This document shows, in pieces, positions 22,279 to 23,113 of a stretch of DNA of 23,113 nt; positions within the stretch are counted from its first letter, which is position 1, and every line of letters begins with the position of its first letter. Under the pieces are notes generated by a model. It was given only the letters and a program-made list of their open reading frames with translations. It searched no databases and was not told where the DNA came from. The translations under genes and the position numbers were made by a program. Source of the DNA: VRUE01 sp035605155 (GTDB lineage: Bacteria; Actinomycetota; Thermoleophilia; Solirubrobacterales; 70-9); contig DATNHC010000031.1 of assembly GCA_035605155.1 (NCBI GenBank), positions 1-23,113 of the forward strand, given 5' to 3'.

Positions 22279-22295
22279 CTCTCTGCATTGTCCTC

Positions 22296-22302
22296 AGGAG
22301 GT
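22296..22302 (+). promoter_or_regulatory. Ribosome binding site that sets a CTG start
   Basis: AGGAGGT is 8 nt before CTG at 22311. No ATG, GTG or TTG lies in the right frame at a workable distance. The GTG at 22303-22310 is out of frame. Confidence 0.55.
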
Positions 22303-22310
22303 CGTGTCAG

Positions 22311-23113
22311 CTGAAAATCCGCCATCCCTTTGCACAGTCGCTGCTCGCCTTGCTGGCATTCGCGCTGACCGTCCTGGCCGGCTGCGGCGGCAGCGGCGAC
22401 TCGACCGCGTCTTTCTCTAACGGTCTGCCGAAAGAAATAGTGATTGGCGCCGCGATCGCCAAGACCGGCTATTTGGTGCCCTACGACGCCACCTTTGCCG
22501 CCGTCGAACAGCTGGTGAAGGAAACCAACGCGCGTGGCGGGATCAAAGGGCACAAGGTGCGGGTGATCCAAGCCGACACCCGTTCGGACCCTCAGCAAGC
22601 CGTCTTGGCGGTTCAGAAGGTGATCGAAGAAGGGGCCGACGTCCTTTTCTTCAGCGGTGAGGCGCTGACCGCGGCAGCCGGCTCGCCACTCGCCGAGGAA
22701 CACGACAAACTGAACTTTTCCATCGCCAATGAACCCGGCTGGGGACCTCCGACGACCGGTCGCCTGTCCTTCAGCTCGAATCCGAGTCTCCTCAGCGAAG
22801 CCAGCGGCGGGGCTTCGTTCCTGAACGACAGGGGCATCAGGCGTCCGTTCCTGTTCCGCGACACCTCGCTGATCTACGGCAAAGTCCACTGCTCGGCCTT
22901 CGAGCAGACCTGGGAGCAGCTCGGCGGCACGATCGCCGGCTCGGTCGATTTCGAGAACAGCGACGAGTCGATCGCGAGCCAGGTCAGCGAGTTGCGAAGC
23001 GCCGACGCCGACGCCGTGGTGATGTGCTCATATCCACCCGGAGGCGCCGCGGCGATCAAGCAGATCCGCGCTGCCGGCATCGACGTCCCGATCCTCGGAC
23101 CCGCCGCCTTCGA
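22311..23113 (+). CDS. ABC transporter substrate-binding lipoprotein, branched-chain amino-acid type (partial)
   Basis: At least 267 codons, running off the window end. It begins KIRHPFAQSLLALLAFALTV and the lipobox LAGC, so it is a lipoprotein anchored outside the membrane. The body fits periplasmic-binding-protein type 1 (LivJ-like): IVIGAAIAKTGYLVPYD, then VKETNARGGIKGHKVRVI, DTRSDPQQAVLAVQKVI, and later a second lobe with DFENSDESIASQVSEL and IKQIRAAGIDVPILGP. It would deliver an amino acid, amide or aromatic acid to an ABC permease not in the window. The start is inferred to be CTG at 22311 from the AGGAGGT and the signal peptide; an upstream in-frame stop at 22274-22276 limits alternatives. 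Confidence 0.85.
   Translation, partial: MKIRHPFAQSLLALLAFALTVLAGCGGSGDSTASFSNGLPKEIVIGAAIAKTGYLVPYDATFAAVEQLVKETNARGGIKGHKVRVIQADTRSDPQQAVLAVQKVIEEGADVLFFSGEALTAAAGSPLAEEHDKLNFSIANEPGWGPPTTGRLSFSSNPSLLSEASGGASFLNDRGIRRPFLFRDTSLIYGKVHCSAFEQTWEQLGGTIAGSVDFENSDESIASQVSELRSADADAVVMCSYPPGGAAAIKQIRAAGIDVPILGPAAF

Overview
The window is high-GC, densely packed bacterial chromosome (about 20 genes on both strands). Mycobacterium-type Ser/Thr kinase, FHA and LtrA families, high-GC codon use, and a -10-like TANNNT hexamer 6-10 nt before about half of the start codons (the signature of leaderless mRNAs) point to an Actinomycetota genome, most likely the Thermoleophilia/Solirubrobacterales type. That placement is inference; no rRNA or tRNA is present.

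Layout. 1-3260: a membrane Ser/Thr kinase with an extracytoplasmic beta-propeller, a secreted TolB-like propeller protein and, from 3266, an FHA-winged-helix protein, all on the minus strand. 3868-8812: a pentose-phosphate block with rpiA (+), gnd and pgl (-) and divergent zwf (+). Between rpiA and pgl sits a two-gene XRE regulator/nucleotidyltransferase cassette with its own palindromic operator. 8804-11311: two small envelope/basic proteins (-) and recQ (+). 11384-17401: a secreted GH26-like glycosidase (+), then a minus-strand run MBL hydrolase, SRPBCC protein, GNAT acetyltransferase, PQQ-type propeller protein, and divergent ltrA-like gene. 17406-22224: aldo/keto reductase 1, a 57-residue membrane protein, a metallophosphoesterase, a secreted lipase, a RibD-C/DHFR-like reductase with a thioredoxin-fold partner, and aldo/keto reductase 2. 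22311-end: a substrate-binding lipoprotein of the branched-chain amino-acid type, cut by the window edge and apparently starting at CTG.

Functional themes. zwf, pgl, gnd and rpiA give glucose-6-phosphate to ribose-5-phosphate. The reductases (two AKRs, DHFR-like, thioredoxin-fold) may be consumers of the reducing power or part of a redox-stress response, but only proximity suggests this. Several products are exported or membrane-anchored propellers.

The most notable non-textbook signals are: (1) a ~50-bp near-perfect palindrome present twice, once between divergent genes and once where it provides the last codons and stop of the PQQ-propeller gene; (2) a paralogous aldo/keto reductase whose catalytic Tyr is Cys, with a dyad operator core shared with the intact paralogue; (3) the repeated -10/start architecture; (4) the regulator/nucleotidyltransferase cassette lodged beside a decayed VOC-like fragment; (5) a nested inverted-repeat structure around a terminator at 3163-3256. 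I did not find a CRISPR array, a transposase or a complete defence system.
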